From Flavobacteriaceae bacterium (lineage in GTDB: Bacteria; Bacteroidota; Bacteroidia; Flavobacteriales; Flavobacteriaceae), in assembly GCA_016780065.1 (NCBI GenBank), contig JADHML010000002.1, positions 32,854-96,853 on the forward strand: a DNA stretch of 64,000 bases. The letters run 5' to 3'. Position 1 is the first letter of the stretch. The number at the start of each line of letters is the position of its first letter. Below the pieces are notes generated by a model. That model was not told where the DNA came from and did no database searches. It saw nothing but the letters and a program-made list of their open reading frames with translations. Below, one piece after another: positions 46,115-54,712 of the stretch. A program made the translations under genes and the position numbers.

Positions 46115-47479
46115 ATGGCGCAAAAACCAAGCACACCTAAGGGCATGCGTGACTTTCTTCCTCATGAAGTCGCCAGACGCTCTTATCTGATTCAAACCAT
46201 AAAAAACCAATTTGAAAAATTTGGTTTCCTTCCCATAGAAACTCCCGCCATGGAGCGAAGAGAGGTCTTATTTGGTAAATACGGAGATGAAGGAGATCGA
46301 TTGGTCTTTAAGGTGCTTAACTCTGGAGAAAAAGTAAAAAAAGCCGACCTAGATGCTTTCTCTGAAGGTCAGCTATCACGCTTTTCCAACTCTATTTCTG
46401 AAAAAGCTTTGCGCTATGATCTTACAGTGCCTTTGGCCCGTTTTGTAGCTCAACATCAAAACGATATTCAATTTCCTTTTAAGCGATACCAAGTACAGTC
46501 TGTTTGGCGGGCTGATCGACCACAACACGGAAGGTTTCAAGAGTTTACTCAATGCGATGCGGATGTGATTGGCTCTGACAGTCGTTTGGTCGAATTAGAG
46601 TTTGTTCAGCTTTTTGATGCGGTCTTTACTGATCTAGGACTTAAGGGTTGTACATTAAGGGTCAATCATAGAAAAATATTAAGTCTTTTGGCGCATCAAT
46701 CTGGCGCCGAGGACAGAGTCGCAAGTTTCCTTATCATTTTAGATAAACTTGATAAAATAGGTTGGGATGGTGTGATTAAGAGCCTTAAAGAGGAAGGTTT
46801 TACGACTACTCTTGTTGAAAAACTTCGTGCCTCAGAAAGCACTTCTATGGCTCCGAGCCAGAAGATTGATGTGTTGGCTGATCTTATTGATCCAGACGGT
46901 ACATCTGTCGCTGCTTTTGATGAGATGCGTTTTCTGTTTTCAAACTTCTCTTTAGCTTCTTTAAAAGTGGATTTTGATTGGACTTTGGCAAGGGGCTTAG
47001 ATTATTACACAGGTACCATTTTTGAAATGGCCCCACCCGAGCAAGTTAAAATTGGAACCATCGCCGCTGGAGGTCGATATGATGACCTAACAAGTGCATT
47101 CGGTCTTTCTGATATGAGCGGTATTGGTGTTTCTTTTGGTTTAGACCGGCTTTATTTAGTTTTAGAGGAATTACAATTGTTTCCTAAACACTTGGCTGCT
47201 CCGATAGATCTGATGGTCGTTCAGTTTGATCAAGAAATAATCACTCAGTTGATGCCATTATTACATCGTTTGCGTTCATCGGGTGTGAAAATTATTGTTT
47301 ATCCAAATCCAACTCGACTTAAGAAACAGTTTCATTATGCTGATAAGTTAGGTATCCCCAACGTATTGGTAGTGGGTTCTGAAGAATTTGAAAAAGGGCA
47401 AGGTGTGTTAAAAAATATGCTTACAGGCAATCAAAAAACAATATCATTAGAAGCCTTGGATGCTTCATTTTTTCAGTAA
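46115..47479 (+). CDS. hisS: Histidyl-tRNA synthetase
   Basis: A 454-residue class II synthetase charging tRNA-His. It shows TPKGMRDFLPHE at the start, motif 1-2 features (LRYDLTVPLARFVAQHQ, RYQVQSVWRADRPQHGRFQE), the histidine-specific ARGLDYYTGTIFE and AAGGRYDDL, and motif 3 GIGVSFGLDRLYL. A C-terminal anticodon-binding domain follows. Its own start is near an imperfect -7 box (TAAATTTA, 5 nt upstream). Convergent with the broken HTH gene. Confidence 0.96.
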   Translation: MAQKPSTPKGMRDFLPHEVARRSYLIQTIKNQFEKFGFLPIETPAMERREVLFGKYGDEGDRLVFKVLNSGEKVKKADLDAFSEGQLSRFSNSISEKALRYDLTVPLARFVAQHQNDIQFPFKRYQVQSVWRADRPQHGRFQEFTQCDADVIGSDSRLVELEFVQLFDAVFTDLGLKGCTLRVNHRKILSLLAHQSGAEDRVASFLIILDKLDKIGWDGVIKSLKEEGFTTTLVEKLRASESTSMAPSQKIDVLADLIDPDGTSVAAFDEMRFLFSNFSLASLKVDFDWTLARGLDYYTGTIFEMAPPEQVKIGTIAAGGRYDDLTSAFGLSDMSGIGVSFGLDRLYLVLEELQLFPKHLAAPIDLMVVQFDQEIITQLMPLLHRLRSSGVKIIVYPNPTRLKKQFHYADKLGIPNVLVVGSEEFEKGQGVLKNMLTGNQKTISLEALDASFFQ

Positions 47480-47496
47480 CAAACTCATTTCTAGTG

Positions 47497-47801
47497 TTAT
47501 TTGTGCAAAGAAATTTTGTCACGCTCTGCCTGCCATGACTCAAAAACCCTAAAAACCTCAACGGATAATCTGTTCGTTTCTATACTCCTTTTGCTGTGTT
47601 TTCCTAGAATTAACCATTCAATTGAATACTGTGGGAAATGTTTGGCAATTTTTTGAATTACATCATGATTGATTGAGGCGTTTTTCGCAAAGAAGTAGAA
47701 ATTGAATTTCTGCCCACATTTAATGCGCGCTCAAAAGCTGCAATAGACATTTCCTCGCGTTTGATGATTTGCATCAATCGATCATGTATGGTTTCAGACA
47801 T
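47497..47801 (-). pseudogene. Frameshifted HTH (phage-repressor-like) regulator
   Basis: From the ATG at 47801 the frame reads MSETIHDRLMQIIKREEMSI and a helix-turn-helix up to TSLRK, then shifts and stops at 47658. Inserting one base in the five-A run at 47681-47685 restores ASINHDVIQKIAKHFPQYS, then IEWLILGK, and an open frame to the stop at 47497, about 101 residues. This matches small flavobacterial XRE/CI-like regulators ending in a (D/E)WLILG motif. Either a decayed gene or a homopolymer sequencing error. The rest of the gap 47480-47951 shows nothing else I can support. Confidence 0.75.
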
Positions 47802-47951
47802 GACACAATTTTTTTGATTTGGATTAAATAGTAATGTCTGAATATTTAAGGGAAAAAAAAATTTGTCAAATGGTTATTTCTGAATTTTTAAAAGAAATAA
47901 AACCTCCTCAAACAAAAAAAATACCAAATATTAATTTAGAATCGAGACCCT

Positions 47952-48965
47952 TTAAGATCTGATTTTTTGCTCCCATGCCCAAGCTGAAGCAATGGCTTGA
48001 TCTAGGGTTTGTTTGGCCTTCCAACCCAATACTTTCTCTGCTTTTTGGGTGTCGGCATAGGCAGCAATAACATCTCCATTTCTTCGAGGGCCAATCGTGT
48101 AGTTTAGCTTTAGACCAGAAACTCTTTCAAAACTTGCGATCACTTCTAACACAGAATTTCCTGATCCTGTTCCCAAATTAAATACTTCATATGAATGATC
48201 ACCTAATTGATTTTCAAGTCTTTCTAAAGCAGCGATGTGAGCCTTGGCCAGATCTACTACATGGATATAATCTCTCACACAAGTGCCGTCTGGTGTGGGA
48301 TAGTCATTGCCAAAAACAGTAAGTTGTTTATGAAGCCCAACTGCGGTTTGGGTAATAAAAGGGACTAAGTTTTGAGGGGTTCCTAAGGGGAGCTCTCCAA
48401 TTTCGTTGGAAGGGTGAGCCCCAATCGGATTAAAATACCGTAATGAAATCACGTTTAGATTTTCAAGGGCTTGAGTGGCATCCAGTAAAATCTCTTCTCC
48501 GATTTGTTTGGTGTTCCCATATGGTGATTGAGCTGGTTTGATGGGCTCTTCCTCTGTGATGGGCAGGCTGTTGGCTTCTCCATAGACTGTGCAAGAAGAA
48601 CTAAAAATAAATGGAATCTTTCTTTCCGATTTTTTTATTTCTAGTAATAGATTGAGTAGGGGAACGGTGTTGTTTTCGTAGTACTCAATGGGTTTATGTA
48701 CGCTTTCACCTACTGCTTTAAAAGCCGCAAAGTGAATGATGCCTTGAATCTTATGGTTATTAAAAAGTTGTGTTACCTCGGTTTTGTTTTTGAGATCAAG
48801 CTCTACAAAAGAAGGTTTTTTCCCAGTGGCTCTTTCAATCCCATTAAGAACCTCTTTTGAACTATTAGACAAGTCGTCTGCTATGAGGACTTCTTGGTTC
48901 TTTTCAAGAAGCGCAGCAGTGGTATGCGCGCCGATAAAACCCAAACCACCCGTAACTAAAATCAT
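47952..48965 (-). CDS. galE: UDP-glucose 4-epimerase
   Basis: A 337-residue extended SDR interconverting UDP-glucose and UDP-galactose. The NAD motif is VTGGLGFIGAHT; the catalytic Ser/Thr region is FSSSCTVYGE, Tyr and Lys lie in YGNTKQIGEE; GalE-specific segments are LRYFNPIGAHPSNEIGE and DGTCVRDYIHVVDLAKAH. It supplies galactose units for surface polysaccharides. 16 nt downstream of the tRNA-Met gene on the same strand, so possibly co-transcribed with it. Confidence 0.95.
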   Translation of the reverse strand: MILVTGGLGFIGAHTTAALLEKNQEVLIADDLSNSSKEVLNGIERATGKKPSFVELDLKNKTEVTQLFNNHKIQGIIHFAAFKAVGESVHKPIEYYENNTVPLLNLLLEIKKSERKIPFIFSSSCTVYGEANSLPITEEEPIKPAQSPYGNTKQIGEEILLDATQALENLNVISLRYFNPIGAHPSNEIGELPLGTPQNLVPFITQTAVGLHKQLTVFGNDYPTPDGTCVRDYIHVVDLAKAHIAALERLENQLGDHSYEVFNLGTGSGNSVLEVIASFERVSGLKLNYTIGPRRNGDVIAAYADTQKAEKVLGWKAKQTLDQAIASAWAWEQKIRS

Positions 48966-48981
48966 ATTTTTGAAAAAATTG

Positions 48982-49055
48982 TAGCGAGGGGGAGACTTGA
49001 ACTCCCGACCTCCGGGTTATGAATCCGACGCTCTAACCGGCTGAGCTACCTCGCC
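48982..49055 (-). tRNA. tRNA-Met (anticodon CAT), elongator type
   Basis: A 74-nt cloverleaf. The acceptor stem GGCGAGG pairs with CCTCGCT (first pair G-U), the D stem is GCTC/GAGC, the anticodon loop TTCATAA, and the T arm GGGAG-TTCAAGT-CTCCC. The A73 discriminator is encoded but CCA is not. The first pair is G-U, not the mismatch of initiator tRNA, and the sequence does not resemble tRNA-Ile2, so elongator Met is preferred. The pair closing the anticodon loop is A-C. Confidence 0.92.
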
Positions 49056-49066
49056 AAAGGAGTGTG

Positions 49067-49097
49067 CAAATATAGAGCTATTTAAAACAGTTGTCAA
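49067..49097 (-). promoter_or_regulatory. Promoter of tRNA-Met (TTG-N20-TATATTTG)
   Basis: TATATTTG at 49074-49067 and TTG at 49097-49095 on the minus strand, a full consensus match 11 nt before the tRNA 5' end. Confidence 0.8.
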
Positions 49098-49170
49098 AAC
49101 TATAATTGCTTGTTTTTTTTTGTACCAATAAAAAACATCTTATATTGTGAGCCTTAAGAATAACAACAAC

Positions 49171-49557
49171 GTGAAAACCAAATTTGAACTCGAATTTGTC
49201 TTCCAGGCATCTCCTCAGTTACTTTATCAGTACTTGTTTACACCATCAGGACTATCTGAGTGGTTTGCTGACAATGTGAATTCCCGTACTGACAAGTATC
49301 AATTTTTTTGGGACGATAGTGAAGAAGAGGCTTTATTGATTAAAAAGAAGTCTAATGAATTTGTCCGATATCGTTGGCTCAACGACGAAGAGGATCAAGA
49401 TGAGTACTTCTTTGAAATGCGTATCCAAGTTGATGAAATCACCAAAGATGTTTCCTTGATTGTCACAGATTTTTGTGATGACGACGAGGAAGAAGACGCT
49501 AAACTCCTTTGGGACAATCAAATCTCTGATCTTAAAAAGGTTTTGGGCTCCCGATGA
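49171..49557 (+). CDS. START-like domain protein (SRPBCC superfamily)
   Basis: A 128-residue single-domain protein from a GTG at 49171. A GTG at 49147 is in frame but overlaps a promoter-like TATATTG and adds an Asn-rich tail. The segment FTPSGLSEWFADNVNSR is the hallmark of this Bacteroidetes AHSA1/START-like family; the C-terminus is very acidic (CDDDEEEDAKLLWDN). Function unknown; a hydrophobic-ligand or chaperone-cofactor role would be guesswork. Overlaps the aminotransferase start (ATGATG). Confidence 0.82.
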   Translation: MKTKFELEFVFQASPQLLYQYLFTPSGLSEWFADNVNSRTDKYQFFWDDSEEEALLIKKKSNEFVRYRWLNDEEDQDEYFFEMRIQVDEITKDVSLIVTDFCDDDEEEDAKLLWDNQISDLKKVLGSR

Positions 49558-50393
49558 TGGTCAACCTTAATGGAACACTGCTTTCAGGTGCTTCACCTTC
49601 TTTGACTGCCGATAACCGTGGGTTTCTTTATGGGGATGCGGTTTTTGAAACAATCAAACACACCGGTCAAAAAGCCTTGTTTTTAGAAGACCACTATTTT
49701 CGCCTTATGGCGTCTATGCGCATTTTTGGAATGGAAATTCCCTTAGAATTCACATTAGATTTTTTTGAGCAAGAATTTTTGAGAACCATCAAAGGTCAAT
49801 CCGTTACAGCTCCTGCATGGCGTGTTCGTTTAACAGTTTACCGAGCCGAAGGAGGTAGGTATATGCCCGTTAACAATAATGTAAATTTTTTGATTCAATC
49901 TGAGCCTTTGGATCAACTTAAATATCCTCAACCAAATGACAATTACGTAGTCGATTTGTACAAAGACTTTTATGTGCAAGCCAGTATGTTGTCGAATCTA
50001 AAGTCAAACAATAAAGCGTTGCAAGTACTAGGTAGTGTCTTTGCTCAACGACAAGACCTTCAAAATTGCATTTTGATCAATGACCGAAAAGAAGTTACAG
50101 AGGCTCTCAATGGAAACATTTTTCTTGTATTTGGAAATGAGTTACATACTCCACCTCTAAACTCAGGCTGTTTAGATGGAATTATGCGAAAACAACTAAT
50201 GGCAATGGCTGACAAATTATCATTGAAGGTAGAGGAACGAGCGATCACCCCATTTGAACTTCAACGAGCCGATGAGCTTTGGGTAACTAATACGATTACA
50301 GGTATAACGCCAGTGGTTCAATACAGAAGAAAAACATACCAAAACCAAGTGGCAATAAAGGCATTGGATTTGTTAAATACTTTCGTCGCTTAA
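49554..50393 (+). CDS. Class IV PLP aminotransferase
   Basis: A 279-residue fold-type IV PLP enzyme. It opens with the family pattern DNRGFLYGDAVFETIK; the PLP Lys is in SNLKSNNKALQVLGSVFA, and later EALNGNIFLVF and WVTNTITGITPVVQY are typical. Such enzymes are branched-chain or D-amino acid transaminases or 4-amino-4-deoxychorismate lyase (PabC). The sequence alone does not choose, though its length and context fit PabC-like members. Stop-to-stop with the AlgH gene. Confidence 0.85.
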   Translation: MMVNLNGTLLSGASPSLTADNRGFLYGDAVFETIKHTGQKALFLEDHYFRLMASMRIFGMEIPLEFTLDFFEQEFLRTIKGQSVTAPAWRVRLTVYRAEGGRYMPVNNNVNFLIQSEPLDQLKYPQPNDNYVVDLYKDFYVQASMLSNLKSNNKALQVLGSVFAQRQDLQNCILINDRKEVTEALNGNIFLVFGNELHTPPLNSGCLDGIMRKQLMAMADKLSLKVEERAITPFELQRADELWVTNTITGITPVVQYRRKTYQNQVAIKALDLLNTFVA

Positions 50394-50396
50394 GCG

Positions 50397-50954
50397 TTAA
50401 TTTAAGTGTGGATGACTGGGTGCATTGGCCCATAATTTGTAATCCCCTCCTAATGTTATCATTTTTGACTTCCAATAAGAAGCATCTGCTGTACAAGTGA
50501 GTTCTTTGTCATTGGTTTGATCAAAAACAATCCAGGTTTTGTTAGAGATTTCTTTTTCGAGTTGGTGGGCGTCCCAACCACTATATCCTAAAAAAAACTT
50601 GATATCACTAGGGGTAAGCTCTCCGTTATTAATTTTTTTAGTTACCGCACTGAAACTTCCACCCCAATAAAACCCTCCAGTTACTGGTTTGGATTCGGGT
50701 ATCAAATCAGGTCTTTTGTGAATAAAATACAAACGATCTTGTTCTACAGGCCCTCCTTGAAAAACAGGAAAAGCAACGCTGATTTCAGGAATGAAAGTAT
50801 TAAGGTCGTATAGGATGGGTTTGTTTAAAATAAAACCGATGGTTCCTCCGCTATCATACTCAACCAGTAGGATGACTGCACGTGTAAACGACACATCACC
50901 GATGATTGACGGGTCTGCCGCCAATAGTTTGCCAGGACAAAGGAGGTTTTCCAT
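50397..50954 (-). CDS. YqgE/AlgH family protein
   Basis: A 185-residue protein of the conserved YqgE/AlgH family, with GKLLAADPSIIGDVSFTRAV, GTIGFILNKP, VFQGGPVEQDRLYFIH and FLGYSGWDAHQLEKEI. Fold known, function uncertain despite the AlgH name. The only gene between the convergent aminotransferase and fmt; 33 nt separate it from fmt on the same strand. Confidence 0.93.
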   Translation of the reverse strand: MENLLCPGKLLAADPSIIGDVSFTRAVILLVEYDSGGTIGFILNKPILYDLNTFIPEISVAFPVFQGGPVEQDRLYFIHKRPDLIPESKPVTGGFYWGGSFSAVTKKINNGELTPSDIKFFLGYSGWDAHQLEKEISNKTWIVFDQTNDKELTCTADASYWKSKMITLGGDYKLWANAPSHPHLN

Positions 50955-50987
50955 CCTTACAATATACTATTTTTTCTTCATTAAACT

Positions 50988-51935
50988 CTAAACGAAGTAA
51001 GCGTTCTCTGAAAATGAAAAACCATTTAGCAACTCCTTTGAGTTAAGTGATTTTTTGTTTGGTAATTGAATTTTATGAATCTTTAGAACACCTCCAATGA
51101 CATTGACAAAAATCTGCATGTCCTCAATAAAGATGCTTCCATTTGAGTTCTTGTGGTCACATGGTTCAAAGACAGCTTCATGAATTTTACATATTTGACT
51201 CTCTCCGTCATTGATCAGCTGGGTCCATGCTGTGGGTGAGGGGTGAAGCCCTCTAATAAGTCTTTCTATTTCTTTTCCAGATTTATCCCAATCGATACGT
51301 GTATTAACTTTAAAGAGTTTTGGCGCGGATTTTAAATCTTTAGAACAAACTTGAGGTTGGGGTGTCACCTTGTTGGAAGCAATCATATCAACCGTTTCAA
51401 CAACCAAACTACTCCCCAGTGATTCTAATTTTTTACTCAAAGACCCTGTAGTTTCATGGGGCTGTATTTCGATTTTTTTTTGAGCAATGACTGCCCCTGT
51501 GTCTATGTTTTGATCAATAAAGAAAGTAGTTACCCCTGTTTCTTTGTCACCATTAATAACGGCCCAGTGTATCGGAGCTGCACCTCTATACTGTGGAAGT
51601 AGGGAAGCGTGAAGATTGAACGTTCCATAGGGAGGTAATTCCCAAACCGCTCTGGGTAACATCCGGAAAGCAACCACAACGATAATATCAGGTTGAAAAG
51701 CGGATAATTCGTTGATAAAATCAGGGTCTTTTAAATTGGCCGGTTGTAATAGGGGCAGTTTGTTGTCTTGACTAAAAGTTTTGACAGGAGAAGGGCTTAT
51801 TTTTTTTCCTCTCCCTGATTTTTTGTCAGCTGCAGTCACCACCACCACCACTTGATGCTTTGACTTTGTCAGGGCCTCTAATGGTCCGATGGCAAAGTGA
51901 GGTGTTCCCATGTATGCGATGCGTAGTGATTTCAC
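50988..51935 (-). CDS. fmt: Methionyl-tRNA formyltransferase
   Basis: A 315-residue Fmt formylating initiator Met-tRNA. Shown by RIAYMGTPHFAIGPLEAL, the folate/catalytic segment FNLHASLLPQYRGAAPIHWA, and FFIDQNIDTGAVIAQKK; a C-terminal OB-like domain follows. It starts with GTG at 51935, overlapping the recQ stop by 4 nt (GTGA), so translation is coupled to recQ. Confidence 0.95.
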   Translation of the reverse strand: MKSLRIAYMGTPHFAIGPLEALTKSKHQVVVVVTAADKKSGRGKKISPSPVKTFSQDNKLPLLQPANLKDPDFINELSAFQPDIIVVVAFRMLPRAVWELPPYGTFNLHASLLPQYRGAAPIHWAVINGDKETGVTTFFIDQNIDTGAVIAQKKIEIQPHETTGSLSKKLESLGSSLVVETVDMIASNKVTPQPQVCSKDLKSAPKLFKVNTRIDWDKSGKEIERLIRGLHPSPTAWTQLINDGESQICKIHEAVFEPCDHKNSNGSIFIEDMQIFVNVIGGVLKIHKIQLPNKKSLNSKELLNGFSFSENAYFV

Positions 51936-53800
51936 TTTCTTATGCTGTATTTATTGTTATGAAATATAATTTTTTCTTCGTCTAATAACCTTATAAGTAC
52001 CTTATTGAGCATTTTTGAATTTATTTTGGATTGCTCAGCTAGTACCGAAGCCGTTTCAGTTTTGTTTTGTAAAAGTCCCAAAATATCTTGACTTATTCGA
52101 TGTTCATCCATGGGTTTTTCACAACTACTGCATTGACCACAGTCCTTATGGGTCTTTTCACCAAAATAATTGAGAATAAAGTTTCTTTTACAATCTTGAC
52201 TGTGTACATAATCCTCAACAGCTTTTAGCTGTTTTTTCTTAGTTTTAATCTTGTGTTCTAGGATTTTTTTTATTCGACTCAAACTGTATTCATCTTGTCG
52301 TGGTTCCAAAAACCAAATGCTGATGTCAGAGCGAATGCTTTTGAGTTCTATGAAACCTTGCTTTTCCATGATCAAAAAATATTTTTCAAGCGCTTCTTTA
52401 TTGATTCCTGTTCTCTTTTGCAACCAGGCTGTATGTATGCGATGATATTGATTTCTAATGCCTCCATATTGACGCATTAAAAGTTCCAAAATGATCCTTG
52501 TAGGGCTTCCAGCAATGCTCTGATTTGCCAGCGAATGACCATCTATCAAAACTTTAATATCGTATTTTTTAGTGTGGTTTTTTTGAAGTTGAATCAAACC
52601 AAATTGATCCATAAGCCGAAGACTATTGAAAGACTTAGTTGGAGACAATGAATACACGTTGGTGAAATTCTCAAATGAAAAATCGAGTTGTTCTTCTGGT
52701 TTTTCCCCATATGCGACTTGTAGAAAGCTACACAACTTTTTGTAAACCGATTTGATTTCTTCATAACTTGGGACAGAACCAACAAACTGATTGTAGAGAT
52801 TTTCAATATCTCTCTTACCAGTCAAAATAACCGCACGAGCTGGTAGTGAATCTCGACCCGCCCGACCCGCTTCTTGATAATAACTTTCAATGCTCTCAGG
52901 AAGTGCGGCATGGATCACGTAGCGAACATTGGCTTGGTCGATACCCATTCCAAAAGCAGTAGTAGCGACCATTACGGGTGTTTTTCCAGACGACCATTCT
53001 GATAATAATTTTTCTTTGTTTTCACTTCCCCCATGAAAATAGTTTGCGGGGATGTTTTGTTTCCGCAACTGTTCAGCCAATGACTCGCAGTGTTTTCTAG
53101 TTCGCATATATACAATACAGTTCCCTTTACATTTTTGGATAAGCTCTGTCAAAGCCCCAAGTTTGTTGGTGGTATGAATAACAACATAACTCAAATTGTG
53201 TCTGTCAAAACTGGTTTGTACAGTTTTTGGATTTCTAAGTTGCAGAGATGCACATATATCTTCTTTAACTAGTGGAGTTGCTGTTGCCGTAAGCGCCATT
53301 ACGACAGGATACCCAACCAAACGGATGGTTTCATGAATTGTACGATATGACGGTCTAAAATCATGTCCCCATTGTGAAATACAATGAGCTTCATCCACAA
53401 CCAACAAGCCAATTGTAAGGTTTTGAAGACGCTCTTTCACCAAAGGGTGTTGGAGGCGCTCGGGTGATATATATAGAAAGTCTATCTTACCATATTGACA
53501 ACGATCCAAAGCTTCCACAAGTTCTTCTTCCTGTAGAGTGCCGCTTATGCTCATAGCATTTACTCCTCTTTCTTGTAATGATTTAACCTGATCTAACATC
53601 AAGGCTATCAATGGACTTATCACCAAGGTTAACTTTTGTTGGTACAAACCCACCAATTGGTAGCAAAGCGATTTACCACCTCCAGTAGGTAATATCACTA
53701 AAGTATCTTGACCAGATATTACAGTTTTAATAGCCTCCTCTTGACCAGGACGAAAGTGTTCCCAACCCCAATATTTTTTTAAAATGGATTTAAGCTCCAT
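51932..53800 (-). CDS. recQ: ATP-dependent DNA helicase RecQ, short form
   Basis: A 622-residue superfamily 2 helicase. Motif 0/I are FRPGQEEAIK and ILPTGGGKSLCYQL; DEAH box VVDEAHCISQWGHDFRPSY; motif III ALTATAT; motif VI YYQEAGRAGRDSLPA. The RQC zinc site is CKRNFILNYFGE with CGQCSSC. It is somewhat divergent after the winged helix and I see no clear HRDC domain. One-base overlap with the upstream ATPase gene (TAATG). Confidence 0.94.
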   Translation of the reverse strand: MELKSILKKYWGWEHFRPGQEEAIKTVISGQDTLVILPTGGGKSLCYQLVGLYQQKLTLVISPLIALMLDQVKSLQERGVNAMSISGTLQEEELVEALDRCQYGKIDFLYISPERLQHPLVKERLQNLTIGLLVVDEAHCISQWGHDFRPSYRTIHETIRLVGYPVVMALTATATPLVKEDICASLQLRNPKTVQTSFDRHNLSYVVIHTTNKLGALTELIQKCKGNCIVYMRTRKHCESLAEQLRKQNIPANYFHGGSENKEKLLSEWSSGKTPVMVATTAFGMGIDQANVRYVIHAALPESIESYYQEAGRAGRDSLPARAVILTGKRDIENLYNQFVGSVPSYEEIKSVYKKLCSFLQVAYGEKPEEQLDFSFENFTNVYSLSPTKSFNSLRLMDQFGLIQLQKNHTKKYDIKVLIDGHSLANQSIAGSPTRIILELLMRQYGGIRNQYHRIHTAWLQKRTGINKEALEKYFLIMEKQGFIELKSIRSDISIWFLEPRQDEYSLSRIKKILEHKIKTKKKQLKAVEDYVHSQDCKRNFILNYFGEKTHKDCGQCSSCEKPMDEHRISQDILGLLQNKTETASVLAEQSKINSKMLNKVLIRLLDEEKIIFHNNKYSIRK

Positions 53801-54336
53801 TAAAAATGAGACTTTATAAATTCAATTCGCTGCTCGACACTTGTTTTTGGTACCTCTACGATGAACATTGAAAATTTTTGATAAACCGCTTTCAGATGTT
53901 CGTGAATATTGATTGCGTGTTGAAAGGTTTCATACCGCTCTGCATCTTGTGTGTATATTTCTTCCCACGGGGGTAGCAAAAAAACTTTGTCATAAACATA
54001 ACTTTGAGCTTTCTTGTCGAACTCAATCGGGTATTTTGCATTGATTTCTTCAAGATAAGCAATCACATCATGAATCCCTCTGTCGTACAAGTGAAAGGGT
54101 GCTTGCTTTGGGTGGTTAAATTGATCAATTCTTTTTGAGAGCAATAGATTGCTAAATAACATAGGATCTGTTAAAAAAGGTTGTGCTTTTCCAGATTGTT
54201 GAGCCTCTGAAATTATTGACCTAGAAACCTCTTCAAAACAGAAGACATTATCCATCTTAAAGGCATTGATTAATGTGGTCTTGCCGCTACCAGGAGCGCC
54301 AGAAATCACATAGCGTTTGAGTTTTGGGATTTGCAT
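53800..54336 (-). CDS. AAA_28-type P-loop ATPase
   Basis: A 178-residue P-loop NTPase. Walker A is ISGAPGSGKTTLINAF; HLYDRGIHDVIAYL resembles the Walker B region of the AAA_28 group, and RYETFQHAINIHEHLKAVY is characteristic. These proteins resemble nucleoside or NMN kinases (NadR-like fold) but lack assigned substrates. First gene of the ATPase-recQ-fmt run, with a -7 box 5 nt before its ATG and divergent from the DUF493 gene. Confidence 0.82.
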   Translation of the reverse strand: MQIPKLKRYVISGAPGSGKTTLINAFKMDNVFCFEEVSRSIISEAQQSGKAQPFLTDPMLFSNLLLSKRIDQFNHPKQAPFHLYDRGIHDVIAYLEEINAKYPIEFDKKAQSYVYDKVFLLPPWEEIYTQDAERYETFQHAINIHEHLKAVYQKFSMFIVEVPKTSVEQRIEFIKSHF

Positions 54337-54341
54337 GTGAT

Positions 54342-54349
54342 CAAATTTA
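54342..54349 (-). promoter_or_regulatory. -7 box of the ATPase-recQ-fmt operon
   Basis: TAAATTTG on the minus strand, 5 nt before the ATG at 54336. Confidence 0.55.
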
Positions 54350-54372
54350 AGGATTTTGAAACCAAAATTAGG

Positions 54373-54380
54373 TATCTTTG
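54373..54380 (+). promoter_or_regulatory. -7 box of the DUF493 gene
   Basis: TATCTTTG, 6 nt before the ATG at 54387; divergent from the promoter at 54342-54349. Confidence 0.6.
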
Positions 54381-54386
54381 TCTTCG

Positions 54387-54677
54387 ATGAAAAGTCAATC
54401 TAAAGAAGCCTCTTTCTATCAGCGTTTGCACAAGCAGTTGTCCGAATCATCTGACTGGCCTACAAACTACTTGTTTAAGTTTATAATCCCCGCTGACGAA
54501 GCTCGAAAAACAGCACTATTATCCATTTTTTCTAAAATTGAAGCAAAAATCAGTTCGAAAAAATCCTCAGGAAACAAGTACGAAAGCGTTACGGTAGAGT
54601 CTGTTTTCGAAACACCAGATGCCATCATAGACATATACAAAAAAGCATCTCAAATTGAGGGGATCATTCAGTTATAA
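54387..54677 (+). CDS. DUF493 family protein (YbeD-like)
   Basis: 96 residues from the ATG at 54387; a TTG at 54378 falls within the -7 box and is rejected. The pattern WPTNYLFKFIIPADEARKTA, followed by SGNKYESVTVESVFETPDAI and a final helix, matches DUF493, a small ferredoxin-like regulatory fold of unknown function. Upstream of DUF4290 and murA on the same strand, a gene order often seen in flavobacteria. Confidence 0.87.
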   Translation: MKSQSKEASFYQRLHKQLSESSDWPTNYLFKFIIPADEARKTALLSIFSKIEAKISSKKSSGNKYESVTVESVFETPDAIIDIYKKASQIEGIIQL

Positions 54678-54712
54678 CTTTATTTAGTATTTTTAACCAA
54701 TAAATCAATCCC

